Shown: positions 26,106-34,037, counted from the first letter of the stretch. The stretch: DNA of 35,477 bases from Hyphomonas sp. BRH_c22 (GCF_000961795.1 NZ_LADU01000091.1:1-35477); one strand, 5' to 3'. Notes: generated by a model not told the origin, from the letters alone. Numbers and translations: made by a program.

Positions 26106-27727
26106 AGGGAACTCCTCTCATCTGATGCAGAGCGGAGTTCAGCGCCAGCAGGCCGGACGCCTTCGAAGTGCGGCGCGAGTCCGAGCAGGGGCGCGACGCG
26201 TTCGATGATCCGTCCGGCCGTCGGAGCTGCGTTCAGCGCGGCCGTATCGCCACGCTCCGCCCCTGCCTTGGGCTCATCCAATGTCACGATCAGGGCATAT
26301 TGCGGGCGGTCATAAGGAAAGATGGCCGCAAAGCTCGTCACGTTGCGTGTATCGTCATATCCGCCAGGCACCGGCTTCTCGGCCGTGCCGGTCTTTCCGG
26401 CCACGCCATAGCCGGCCACGTCGGCGCGTTTGCCCGTGCCGTTCACCACGGCTTCGCGCATCATCACGTTGACCATGTCCGCCGTCAGCGCCGACATGAC
26501 ACGCACCGGGGCCGACTTGCGCGCATCATCCACCACCAGTGTCGGGCGGGCCCGCTCGCCGCCATTCGCGAAGGCCGAAAAGCCGCTCAGGAAGGCCATG
26601 GGCGTTACCGCGATGCCATGTCCGTAAGACACGGTCGCCGCCGACAGGTCATCGAACCGTTCCGGCAGGATCGGCCTGGCGCTGCCGGCCAGTTCGATCG
26701 GCGCGCGCTCCATCAGCCCCAGCCCTTCGAGGAAGGCCTTCTGGCGGCGCGGGCCCAGCGCGGCATTGATATGCACGGTCCCGAGATTCGAGCTTTCCGA
26801 GATGATCCGGGCCGCGTTGGCCGGGCCACGGATCGGATGCAGGTCGTGAATTTCATAGCCGCGAATGTCCATCGGCGTCTGCACGTCGAACAGGTCGGTC
26901 GGCTTGATCGCGCCCGCTTCGAGGGCTGCCGCGACCGTGAACGGCTTGAATACCGAGCCGAGTTCATACACCGCGCCCGTCGCCCGGTTCAGCCGCGCTG
27001 TATCGTCCATCTTCAGGTCGCGCGCGCGATTGGCGTCCAGCGGCGGCCAGCTGGCCATTGCGCGGACCTCGCCTGACTGGGCATCCATCAGGATGGCTGT
27101 CCCGCCCTGGATGTCGTGCTCGGCGGCCGCAGCGGTCAGTTCCGATTCCACCGCTGACTGGACGCCATTGTCGATGGTCAGGCGCAGGGGCTCGCCGCCC
27201 GCCTTCAGCCGTTCGTCCATCGCATATTCGATGCCGCCAATGCCCTTGCCGTCGACATTGGTATAGCCGAGCAGGTGCCCGGCCAGCGTTCCGCGCGGAT
27301 AGGCCCGGCGGCTTTCTTCCTCAAAGCGCAGGCCTTCAAGGCCAAGGTCGAACACGGCCTTGCGCTGGCGGGGCGTGAGGCCGCGTTTGACATAGACAAA
27401 TTCGCGCGCCTCATTCGACAGGCTCAGCGTCAGGTCGTCGGTGTCCAGGTCCGGCAGCACGCTTTTCAGCGACCGGGCGACGTCGCCGGCGTCCCAGATC
27501 AGCTTGGGATTGGCGACAAGCGAATAGGCCGTCACCGAGGTTGCCAGCAATTCGCCATTGCGGTCGACAATATCGGCCCGTGCGGGCGCCTCCACCTTGG
27601 CAACGCTGTGCGCGCGCGCCGGCGCTGACGAGATTGCAAGGTAGCCGCCCTTGCCCGCCAGCACGACGAAGAGGGCGCTCAGGCCCAGTCCGACAAGCCG
27701 TGTCCGGTCGCGGGCGCGCTCGGTCAT
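26102..27727 (-). CDS. ftsI: Septal transpeptidase FtsI (PBP3)
   Basis: A 541-residue class B penicillin-binding protein that cross-links septal peptidoglycan with FtsW. One N-terminal membrane anchor (about 10-32) is followed by the dimerisation/pedestal domain, which has A-D-I-V-D-R-N-G-E-L-L-A near 51 and R-A-Y-P-R-G near 141. The transpeptidase domain carries the three active-site motifs: S258-V-F-K261, S312-S-N314 and K445-T-G447. It overlaps ftsL by ATGA and murE by GTGA. The C-terminal tail is short and Ser-rich. Confidence 0.97.
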   Translation of the reverse strand: MTERARDRTRLVGLGLSALFVVLAGKGGYLAISSAPARAHSVAKVEAPARADIVDRNGELLATSVTAYSLVANPKLIWDAGDVARSLKSVLPDLDTDDLTLSLSNEAREFVYVKRGLTPRQRKAVFDLGLEGLRFEEESRRAYPRGTLAGHLLGYTNVDGKGIGGIEYAMDERLKAGGEPLRLTIDNGVQSAVESELTAAAAEHDIQGGTAILMDAQSGEVRAMASWPPLDANRARDLKMDDTARLNRATGAVYELGSVFKPFTVAAALEAGAIKPTDLFDVQTPMDIRGYEIHDLHPIRGPANAARIISESSNLGTVHINAALGPRRQKAFLEGLGLMERAPIELAGSARPILPERFDDLSAATVSYGHGIAVTPMAFLSGFSAFANGGERARPTLVVDDARKSAPVRVMSALTADMVNVMMREAVVNGTGKRADVAGYGVAGKTGTAEKPVPGGYDDTRNVTSFAAIFPYDRPQYALIVTLDEPKAGAERGDTAALNAAPTAGRIIERVAPLLGLAPHFEGVRPAGAELRSASDERSSL

Positions 27728-28059
27728 TTTTCGCCCTCCGGGTCTTTCGGCTTGACGCTCTCGCCCGGCTTCAGGGGCGGACCGATCACGGCATCGAGAT
27801 CGGATTCGCGGGCGATCTGGTCCGGGCGCGGCGGCGCCATGCCCAGTTCATTGCGTGCGTATTCCTCGATCCATTCGCGGCGGCTCATGTGCGACAGTTC
27901 GGTCTCCAGCAGCGCCTTTTCGTGCTGGGCTTCCTCGATCTGCGCCTCGACGGCCATGATCTCGGCGGCCGTGTCCTTGGCGCCGTATTTTGCCCGGTAG
28001 AGGCTGACAATCAGCAGGCTCACAACCAGAATCCCGAACAGGAAAGCGCGACGGCTCAT
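27724..28059 (-). CDS. ftsL: Cell-division protein FtsL
   Basis: A 111-residue bitopic membrane protein. The start M-S-R-R is followed by a hydrophobic segment (5-21), a heptad-like charged region (about 30-60: A-A-E-I-M-A-V-E-A-Q-I, then E-K-A-L-L-E-T-E-L) and E-W-I-E-E-Y-A-R-N-E-L-G-M, the usual FtsL end of the coiled coil. The tail is Pro/Lys-rich. FtsL works with FtsB and FtsQ to activate FtsWI. Neither ftsB nor ftsQ is in this window. Recognition relies on position between rsmH and ftsI as much as on sequence, because FtsL diverges fast. Confidence 0.9.
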   Translation of the reverse strand: MSRRAFLFGILVVSLLIVSLYRAKYGAKDTAAEIMAVEAQIEEAQHEKALLETELSHMSRREWIEEYARNELGMAPPRPDQIARESDLDAVIGPPLKPGESVKPKDPEGEK

Positions 28060-29084
28060 ACCACATCCTCCAGGTCCGACAGGGGCGGCAGGTTCATGCC
28101 GTCGCTGGCGTCTTCCTCGATCGCGGGTGCACCGGTACGGATCGCGGCCCGCAGCTTGGCTGAGCGTGCGCGCGGATTGCCTTCCACTTCCTTATCAGAC
28201 GGAACAATCGCTTTGGAAACAGCGAGTTCGAAGGTCGGCTCCGGTCCCTTGGCGGCCAGCGGCATGTGGCGCGAGCCGCCGCCCTGCTTGCCGGCCCGGT
28301 CGCGCAGCCATTGCTTGACCATCCGGTCTTCCAGCGAGTGGAACGCCACGATCACAAGGCGGCCGCCGGGACGCAGCAGGCGCTCGGCGGCGCACAGGGC
28401 GCGGGCCAGCTCGCCCAGCTCGTCATTCACGTACATGCGGATCGCCTGGAAGGTCAGCGTGGCCGGGTGGGTCCGCGCCCCGCGGCGCCCGCCAACCGCC
28501 ACTTCGACGGCATCGGCCAGGTCTGCCGTGGTCCCGAAAGGCTGCTGGGCCCGGCGCTGCACGATATGACGCGCAATGCGGCGCGCCTGCTTTTCCTCGC
28601 CAAGGCGGTAGATGATATTGGACAGGTCGCGCTCGGACATCGTGTTCACGACATCCGCGGCCGTCGGCCCGGCGGCGCCCATGCGCATGTCCAGCGGACC
28701 GTCCTTCATGAACGAGAAGCCGCGTTCGCCCTCGTCGATCTGGAAGCTCGACACGCCGATATCCAGCACGACGCCGTCCACAGCCTTGTGCCCGGCATTG
28801 ACGACCAGGGCGTCCATCTCGCCGAACCGGCCCAGAAGCGGCGTCAGGCGCGGTGTTTCCAGCGCCAGCTTCTCGGCGCGCAGGATGGCATCAAGGTCGC
28901 GGTCGATCGCCATAACGCTGCATTTGGCCGCCTCGAGGATCGCCCGCGTATAGCCTCCGCCGCCAAACGTGCCGTCAACGATCACGTCGCCATCCTGCGG
29001 CGCGAGCCATGTCAGCACTTCATCCATCATCACCGGCTTGTGGCCGGATGCGGGGGTGCGTGCAGCGGTGTGCCGTGCGCTCAT
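28056..29084 (-). CDS. rsmH: 16S rRNA m4C1402 methyltransferase RsmH (MraW)
   Basis: A 342-residue SAM-dependent methyltransferase that N4-methylates C1402 of 16S rRNA. The N-terminal H-K-P-V-M-M-D-E-V and the SAM loop D-G-T-F-G-G-G-G-Y-T are near 15-45. D-I-G-V-S-S-F-Q-I-D and G-P-L-D-M-R-M are family motifs, and F-H-S-L-E-D-R-M-V-K lies in the C-terminal half. Its ATG overlaps the mraZ stop (TGATG), and its stop overlaps the ftsL start. Confidence 0.97.
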   Translation of the reverse strand: MSARHTAARTPASGHKPVMMDEVLTWLAPQDGDVIVDGTFGGGGYTRAILEAAKCSVMAIDRDLDAILRAEKLALETPRLTPLLGRFGEMDALVVNAGHKAVDGVVLDIGVSSFQIDEGERGFSFMKDGPLDMRMGAAGPTAADVVNTMSERDLSNIIYRLGEEKQARRIARHIVQRRAQQPFGTTADLADAVEVAVGGRRGARTHPATLTFQAIRMYVNDELGELARALCAAERLLRPGGRLVIVAFHSLEDRMVKQWLRDRAGKQGGGSRHMPLAAKGPEPTFELAVSKAIVPSDKEVEGNPRARSAKLRAAIRTGAPAIEEDASDGMNLPPLSDLEDVV

Positions 29085-29599
29085 CAGCCTTCGCTCCCGT
29101 CGACCAGTTTGGGGCCCATATAGTTTCCGGCGCCCTGCTGGTGCAGGACTTCGGAGTAGGCCCGGCCAAAGGCGGCCAGTGTTTCTGGCGCCGCAGCGGC
29201 CGCTTCCATGGCCGCGTTGAAGGCGGCGTGCTTTTCCGGGTTCCAGATCTGGAAACTGTCCATATTGCCGGCAAACTTGATCCGTCCGTCGAGTTCGGCA
29301 GCCTTGCAGAGGTCCTCGGGCAGCTTGATCCGGCCGGTTTCATCCATTTTCAGGTCGGCGGATCCGGCGATGATGCGGTTCACCAGCGCCTTGCGCACCT
29401 CTGATTGCGGGGCCAGGCGTGTCAGGGTCGCCCGGTACATGTTCATCAGGGCCTCGCCACCGCCCTCAAGACAGCCTGAACCGTCGAGGGCCTGCCAGAG
29501 GAAAATCCGGGTACCACCGCCAAGCGCAGCGCGAAAGGGCGCAGGGATGGAAACCCGGCCTTTTGCATCAATAGCGCTCTCATAGGTGGAAACGAACAC
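29084..29599 (-). CDS. mraZ: Transcriptional regulator MraZ
   Basis: A 171-residue AbrB-fold DNA-binding protein, the first gene of dcw. The two tandem SpoVT/AbrB-like halves each carry the D-x-x-x-R motif: D11-A-K-G-R15 followed by V-S-I-P, and D86-E-T-G-R90 followed by I-K-L-P. The start codon is GTG at 29599 with AGGG about 7 nt upstream. In E. coli MraZ binds TGGG-type direct repeats at its own promoter and represses dcw; a matching array lies just upstream here. The C-terminal 30 residues are longer and Ala/Gly-rich compared with the roughly 150-residue E. coli protein. Confidence 0.96.
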   Translation of the reverse strand: MFVSTYESAIDAKGRVSIPAPFRAALGGGTRIFLWQALDGSGCLEGGGEALMNMYRATLTRLAPQSEVRKALVNRIIAGSADLKMDETGRIKLPEDLCKAAELDGRIKFAGNMDSFQIWNPEKHAAFNAAMEAAAAAPETLAAFGRAYSEVLHQQGAGNYMGPKLVDGSEG

Positions 29600-29636
29600 C
29601 CGCCAACCCTGTCATTGTTGTGCCTAAACCCCAGCA

Positions 29637-29700
29637 TGGGTAAACCATGTGTAAATTGGGGATACCATGGGTACGAATGGGCCTCAATGGGCTGAGTGGG
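29637..29700. promoter_or_regulatory. Phased TGGG array, probable MraZ operator
   Basis: On the plus strand TGGG occurs at 29637, 29657, 29668, 29678, 29688 and 29697, with a degenerate TGTG at 29648. Spacing is 9-11 bp, about one helical turn, over 64 bp. This matches the known MraZ target type (TGGG-N repeats with about 5-nt gaps). It lies 38-101 bp upstream of the mraZ start and overlaps a candidate promoter. Confidence 0.8.
29659..29687 (-). promoter_or_regulatory. mraZ: Candidate sigma-70-type promoter of the dcw operon
   Basis: On the minus strand TTGAGG (29682-29687) is followed after exactly 17 nt by TATCCC (29659-29664). Transcription would start near 29652, giving a leader of about 50 nt before the GTG of mraZ. 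The -10 match is weak. The placement inside the TGGG array would allow MraZ to block RNA polymerase. Confidence 0.4.
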
Positions 29701-29990
29701 TGAATCCAAATATCCACAAGCGCGCCTGACAGGAACATAAGCGGCACACAGAGGGAACACGGTAGAACGCACGTCTGGGCGGGCATGGGACGGGCCGATT
29801 TTGTCCTTCATAATCAATCATTTGCAGGCACCTGTTGTCGGAATACATCGCGCGCCAAAGTTGACTGCGAATTCGTGCGCTCATGGCTGACATTACATGA
29901 AATCAATGTGCCCTCGCCCATCAAGTCATCCGCTGTGCGAGTGATTCCTTGGCCAATCCATGCTGAACAGCTGACGAATACACGGGGCCC
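29701..29990. other. Intergenic region between mraZ operator and ahpD terminator
   Basis: About 290 bp with no convincing gene. It is less GC-rich than its surroundings, especially around 29800-29960. Short open frames on both strands have no family resemblance and no good start site. It may hold further upstream promoter or regulator sites for mraZ, but none could be named. Confidence 0.5.
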
Positions 29991-30029
29991 GCAAGCAAAG
30001 CGCCCCCGAAGCCCATGCTGCGGAGGCGC
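29991..30029 (-). terminator. Probable terminator after ahpD
   Basis: On the minus strand GCGCCTCCG pairs with CGGGGGCGC (one T-G pair), with a 12-nt loop, followed by a weak TTTGCTTGC. It lies 27 bp beyond the ahpD stop. The stem is strong but the T-run is poor. Confidence 0.6.
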
Positions 30030-30055
30030 GATGCATTCTGCGAGTGGCTTGCGTT

Positions 30056-30598
30056 TCAGGCGGGCTCGGCCTGCAGCGCGGTTTCAGCCGCCATGATGCG
30101 GGCGACCGCGTTGACGACCGCGCCAATGCGCAGGCCGGCCTGGATCTGATCGGTTGTCAGGCCGTGCTTGCGCAACTCGGCCTCGTGCGCATCGAGGCAC
30201 ATGCCGCAGCCATTCACGGCTGACACGGCCAGCGAGTAAAGCTCGAAATCGGCCTTCTCGATGCCCGGCGCACCGATGACATTCATGCGCAGCTTGGCTG
30301 GCACGGTCTGGTAGGTCGCATTCGAGACGAGATGCACGGCGCGATAATAGACATTGTTCATGCCCATGATCGCGCTCGCCGCCTTGGCTGCCCTGAGGGC
30401 GTCGTCGCTGAGCTTGCCACGGGCTTCGGCCTCAAGGCCGCGCAGCGTGTGCGGTTCGCCAATGGCATGGGCCGAGGCCAGCATGCAGCCATATTTCTGC
30501 TGGTCGGTCAGGATGGTTTCATTCGCCAGCGAGCCAAGGTTCAGCTTCAGGTCCTTGGCATAATCCGGCAGCCTGGATTTCAGGGTATCGAGGGACAT
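30056..30598 (-). CDS. ahpD: Alkylhydroperoxidase AhpD
   Basis: A 180-residue all-helical peroxidase of the carboxymuconolactone decarboxylase fold that passes electrons to AhpC. The redox pair is Cys131-G-M-Cys134 in N-G-C-G-M-C-L-D-A-H, with Glu119 and His138 at the usual proton-relay sites. The His that lies between the two Cys in the mycobacterial enzyme is Met here. AAGGA is about 8 nt before the ATG. It is 109 bp downstream of ahpC on the same strand with a strong hairpin between, so the two are probably co-transcribed with ahpD at a lower level. Confidence 0.95.
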   Translation of the reverse strand: MSLDTLKSRLPDYAKDLKLNLGSLANETILTDQQKYGCMLASAHAIGEPHTLRGLEAEARGKLSDDALRAAKAASAIMGMNNVYYRAVHLVSNATYQTVPAKLRMNVIGAPGIEKADFELYSLAVSAVNGCGMCLDAHEAELRKHGLTTDQIQAGLRIGAVVNAVARIMAAETALQAEPA

Positions 30599-30638
30599 CG
30601 AGGCGTCCTTTCAGACGAAATGGGAGGGGGCAGCGCGA

Positions 30639-30679
30639 GGGACCGGCCGGCATCGCCCGAAGACGCGCCGGCCGGTCCC
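30639..30679. other. Strong hairpin between ahpC and ahpD
   Basis: A perfect 13-bp inverted repeat (GGGACCGGCCGGC and GCCGGCCGGTCCC) around a 15-nt loop. No T-run follows on the minus strand, the direction of transcription here, so it is not a standard terminator. It could partly stop transcription or protect the ahpC message end. Confidence 0.75.
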
Positions 30680-30707
30680 GTTTAAGCGAGGGCGTGCAGG
30701 TCGCAGC

Positions 30708-31268
30708 CTAGGCGGCGATTTCCAGCGTGTTGCCGCCGACAGGGCGGTTGCATGGGCACAGTTCGTCGGTCTGCAGGGCGTCAAGCACGCGCAGCGTGTC
30801 GGACGGATTGCGGCCCACGTTCAGGTTGGTGACATAGACGTGCTGGATCACGTTGTGCGGATCGACGACATAGGTCGCACGATAGGCAACGCCGGCAGCG
30901 GGCTCACGCACGCCAAGGCCGTCAACGAGCGAGCCATTGGTGTCGGCGAATTGCCAGATTGGCAGTTCTGCCAGGTCCGGGTGTTCGCGGCGCCAGGCCA
31001 GCTTGACGAATTCATTGTCCGTCGAACCGCCGAGCACGACCGCGTCGCGGTCTTCGAATTCGCCGCCGAGGCGGGCAAATTCCGCAATCTCTGTCGGGCA
31101 GACGAAGGTGAAGTCTTTCGGATAGAAGAAGATCACCTTCCATTTGCCTTCGAAGCTGTCCTGCGTCAGCGTTTCGAATGCGCTTTCGCCGTTCTGTTCG
31201 TGCTGCATGAATTTCGGCTTCACGCCGGTGATTTCAAAATCGGGAAGTTTCTGGCCTATGCCGAGCAT
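30708..31268 (-). CDS. ahpC: Alkyl hydroperoxide reductase subunit C (AhpC)
   Basis: A 186-residue 2-Cys peroxiredoxin that reduces peroxides. The peroxidatic Cys57 is in F-T-F-V-C-P-T-E. The C-terminal end has Cys171-Pro-Cys173 (D-E-L-C-P-C-N), a double-Cys arrangement like the mycobacterial AhpC that is paired with AhpD rather than AhpF. ATG 31268 is chosen because AGGAG is 7 nt upstream and the next residues fit the family; a start further out at 31307 adds non-matching residues. It is divergent from oxyR, whose probable operator lies 90-126 bp upstream. Confidence 0.96.
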   Translation of the reverse strand: MLGIGQKLPDFEITGVKPKFMQHEQNGESAFETLTQDSFEGKWKVIFFYPKDFTFVCPTEIAEFARLGGEFEDRDAVVLGGSTDNEFVKLAWRREHPDLAELPIWQFADTNGSLVDGLGVREPAAGVAYRATYVVDPHNVIQHVYVTNLNVGRNPSDTLRVLDALQTDELCPCNRPVGGNTLEIAA

Positions 31269-31357
31269 GGGAGGTCTCCTGGTGCAATGGGTGGTTGTGA
31301 AGGGCACGGTGAACGCCCGTCAGACGTGCAAGTGGGCCAGTTCGACCTAAAAGAAAA

Positions 31358-31394
31358 ATTGATATTTCCTACACTTGGTATAGATACATTCTAT
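31358..31394. promoter_or_regulatory. Probable OxyR binding site, ahpC/oxyR intergenic
   Basis: Four tetranucleotides at exact 11-bp steps: ATTG (31358), CTAC (31369), ATAG (31380), CTAT (31391). The E. coli OxyR consensus is ATAG-N7-CTAT-N7-ATAG-N7-CTAT; 14 of the 16 defined bases match. The site ends inside the oxyR ATG (31393), and on the other side it faces ahpC. Confidence 0.85.
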
Positions 31395-32289
31395 GGCTAT
31401 TCCGACCCTCAGACAGCTCCAGTTTCTCGCCGCTCTGGGCGAAACAGGCTCCTTTTCGCGCGCCGCCGAGGCATGCCATGTCACACAGCCAACCCTGTCG
31501 GCCGGGATCAAGGAACTCGAGGAACTGCTCGGTGTCCGCCTCGCCGACCGCGAGGCCCGCGGCGCCCGCCTGACCCATGCCGGGGAACTGGCCGTCACCC
31601 GCGCCAGCGCCCTGCTGGCAGACGCCCATGCCCTCGTCCAGGTCGTCCAGAGCGCCGGCGCCATGCTGACCGGCCCGTTCCATCTCGGCGCCATTCCGAC
31701 CATTGCGCCCTTCGTCCTGCCGCAAGTGGTCCGGTCGCTTGCGGACACCTACCCGGACCTCAAGCTCTACCTGCATGAAGACAAGACATCCCGCCTGATG
31801 GACCAGCTGCGCACCCGCACGCTGGATGCCGCCCTGATCGGCCTGCCCTGGGATTCGTCCGGCATCGAAACCCTGCCGCTGTTCGACGACGAATTCCTGT
31901 TCGCCTCATCCACGCAGCACCCGCTGGCCAGGAAGAACGGCCTGTCACCGGAGGATCTGGCCGGCGAAGACATTCTCCTGCTCGAAGACGGCCACTGCCT
32001 GCGCGATCATGCCCTGTCGATCTGCCGGTTCAATTCCGGCGACCATGCCGGACAGGTCGCCGCCACTTCGCTCGGCACGCTGGTCAACATGGTTGCGGGC
32101 GGGCTGGGCGTTTCCCTCCTGCCCCGTCTTGCGATGGATCACGGCCTCGCTGTCAGCAATGACGTGGCAGTGCGTGCCTTCACGACACCAGTCATTGGCC
32201 GCCAGATCGGTATCGCCTGGAAAGCCGGAAGCCCGCGCGAAGCCGAAGCCCGCAAGATCGGCGAACTGGTCAAGGCGGCGCTGAACTAG
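31393..32289 (+). CDS. oxyR: Peroxide-sensing LysR-type regulator OxyR
   Basis: A 298-residue LysR-family regulator. The N-terminal winged helix-turn-helix (about 4-62) reads L-R-Q-L-Q-F-L-A-A-L...F-S-R-A-A-E-A-C-H-V-T-Q-P-T-L-S. The sensing domain carries the peroxide-reactive Cys202 in D-G-H-C-L-R-D-H-A and Cys211 in S-I-C-R, nine residues apart as in E. coli Cys199/Cys208. It should form a disulphide with peroxide and switch on ahpC. There is no ribosome-binding sequence before the ATG. A TATAGA at 31379-31384 could place the transcript start only a few bases upstream, so the message may be nearly leaderless. It ends at a shared terminator. Confidence 0.95.
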   Translation: MAIPTLRQLQFLAALGETGSFSRAAEACHVTQPTLSAGIKELEELLGVRLADREARGARLTHAGELAVTRASALLADAHALVQVVQSAGAMLTGPFHLGAIPTIAPFVLPQVVRSLADTYPDLKLYLHEDKTSRLMDQLRTRTLDAALIGLPWDSSGIETLPLFDDEFLFASSTQHPLARKNGLSPEDLAGEDILLLEDGHCLRDHALSICRFNSGDHAGQVAATSLGTLVNMVAGGLGVSLLPRLAMDHGLAVSNDVAVRAFTTPVIGRQIGIAWKAGSPREAEARKIGELVKAALN

Positions 32290-32312
32290 GCCTGGCATTC
32301 ACATGCCGGAAT

Positions 32313-32349
32313 AAAAAAGCCCCGCTGCGCAGGACGCAGCAGGGCTTTT
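32313..32349. terminator. Bidirectional terminator between oxyR and the response regulator
   Basis: AAAAGCCC-c-GCTGCG pairs with CGCAGC-a-GGGCTTTT around a short loop, with A/T-runs on both sides. It lies 23 bp after the oxyR stop and 22 bp after the stop of the convergent regulator gene. Confidence 0.9.
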
Positions 32350-32371
32350 GTCAAATGTGGTCCGGCCTGAC

Positions 32372-33850
32372 CTATCCTGCTTCGCGTTCGCCGCGCACGT
32401 CGAGATCGTATTCCCGCACCTTGCGGTAAAGGGTCGATCGGCCAATACCGAGACGGCGCGAGACTTCGCTCATATGTCCCTCATAGAAGTCGATCGCGTA
32501 CTGAAGGATGTCATGCTCGATATCCGTCAGCGCACGCAGTTCACCATGCGCATCAGTGATGCTGACCGGGCTGCTGACGGCCCCGGCATCATTGGCGGCA
32601 GGCAGCGCCGTTGGAACGGCATTCGCCGCAACCGGAATGGCAGGCGCCGCCGGAAGGCTCGCAATGTCCGGCATCTGGCCGGAAATCTGCGGGAAATCCT
32701 GCGGCTGCAGGAGGTCACCGTCACACAGCACCACGGCGCGGAAGACAGCGTTCTCCAGCTGGCGCACGTTGCCCGGCCAGTCGAAGGCATACAGCATCTT
32801 CATTGTGTCATCGGCCGCGCCGGACACTTTCGTGCCTTCGCTTGCATTGAAGCGCGTGACGAAATGCTCGACCAGGGCCGGAATGTCGTCGCGGCGTTCG
32901 CGCAGGCTCGGCATGTCCACAGGGAACACGTTGAGCCGGTAGAACAGGTCTTCGCGGAACGTGCCTTCGGCCACTTGCGCGGCAAGGTCGCGATTGGTCG
33001 CGGAAATGATGCGCACGTCCACCTTGGTCGGGCGGCGTGAACCCACGGCGTCCACCTCCCCTTCCTGAAGCGCGCGGAGCAGTTTCACCTGCGCGTCCAG
33101 CGGCAGCTCGCCCACTTCATCGAGGAACAATGTGCCGCCATCGGCCTCCAGGAACTTGCCCGGCGCTTTCGAGACGGCGCCGGTAAAGGCGCCCTTCTCG
33201 TGGCCGAACAGGATCGATTCAACAAGGTTCTCCGGGATCGCCCCGCAGTTGACGGTGACGAACGGCTTGCCGGCGCGCGCCGATGCGCCCTGGATGCACC
33301 GGGCCACAACTTCCTTGCCGACGCCGCTTTCGCCCAGGATCAGGACGGGAATGTCGGACGCGGCGGCGCGCTCGGCCATGCGGATCACCTGGCGCATTGG
33401 CGCAGCCGAGGCGATCATGTCGTCAAAGCTCATGCCGCCTTCGGCCTTGCGCGACAGGCGTTTCACTTCGCCGGTCAGCGACTGCATCTTGAGGGCATTG
33501 CGGATCGACACGACCACGCGCTCGGGATTGGCGGGCTTGACGATGAAGTCCACCGCGCCGCGGCGCATCGACTGGACAATCGTGTCGATGCCGCTGGTCG
33601 CGGTCAGCATGATCACCGGCAGGTCGGGGCGTTTGGTGGCGAGGCGGTCGAGTGTGTCAAGACCGGACAGTCCCGGCATGGTCAGGTCGAGCAGGACAAC
33701 ATCGACGCCGTCCTTGGCATCAGCGGCCACGGCAACGCCGGTCTCGCCATCCGGCGCGGTGCGGCAGGCAAAGCCCGCCTTCTCCACGGCTGCCTGCAGC
33801 AGGCGGCGCTGTGTCGGATCGTCATCAATCACCAGAACGGTCTTCGCCAT
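32372..33850 (-). CDS. Sigma-54-dependent response regulator (NtrC family)
   Basis: A 492-residue regulator. The receiver domain (about 3-120) has the acidic pocket D-D-D near 10-12, the phosphoacceptor Asp near 55 in L-L-D-L-T-M-P-G, Thr in L-T-A-T-S-G and Lys in F-I-V-K-P. The AAA+ domain (about 140-375) has Walker A GESGVGKE near 173-180, the sigma-54-contacting G-A-F-T-G-A near 220-225 and L-F-L-D-E-V. The C-terminus has a Fis-type helix-turn-helix (V-S-R-R-L-G-I-G-R-S-T-L-Y-R-K). Two ATGs are adjacent; 33850 fits the AAGGG site better than 33853. No histidine kinase gene is nearby. Layout resembles Caulobacter TacA-type regulators, but the target genes cannot be told from this window. 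Confidence 0.93.
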   Translation of the reverse strand: MAKTVLVIDDDPTQRRLLQAAVEKAGFACRTAPDGETGVAVAADAKDGVDVVLLDLTMPGLSGLDTLDRLATKRPDLPVIMLTATSGIDTIVQSMRRGAVDFIVKPANPERVVVSIRNALKMQSLTGEVKRLSRKAEGGMSFDDMIASAAPMRQVIRMAERAAASDIPVLILGESGVGKEVVARCIQGASARAGKPFVTVNCGAIPENLVESILFGHEKGAFTGAVSKAPGKFLEADGGTLFLDEVGELPLDAQVKLLRALQEGEVDAVGSRRPTKVDVRIISATNRDLAAQVAEGTFREDLFYRLNVFPVDMPSLRERRDDIPALVEHFVTRFNASEGTKVSGAADDTMKMLYAFDWPGNVRQLENAVFRAVVLCDGDLLQPQDFPQISGQMPDIASLPAAPAIPVAANAVPTALPAANDAGAVSSPVSITDAHGELRALTDIEHDILQYAIDFYEGHMSEVSRRLGIGRSTLYRKVREYDLDVRGEREAG

Positions 33851-34037
33851 CATCTTACCCTTGTTCGTGGCCGGAGGGTCTCAAATGCCCGCCGTGCCTG
33901 TGTTCACTGGAGCAATATGGAACAAGCAGCGTCCCACATCGCGACGCCCCGTTCTGACACAATGGGATGACGGTCGCGTTGAAGCGATCAATCAAATTTC
34001 AGGTGAATTTTCATAAGCCACGCAGGGCGGGCAGGCC

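Noticed and set aside
24615..26315. 566-codon plus-strand frame opposite murE and ftsI
   Set aside because: Same reason; the minus-strand genes have full catalytic motifs.
29684..29893. 69-codon minus-strand frame upstream of mraZ
   Set aside because: It crosses the probable operator, is Cys/Arg-rich without a domain, and has no good start site.
29785..30096. 103-codon plus-strand frame in the mraZ-ahpD gap
   Set aside because: No ribosome site, no recognisable domain, and it runs into the ahpD terminator and gene end.
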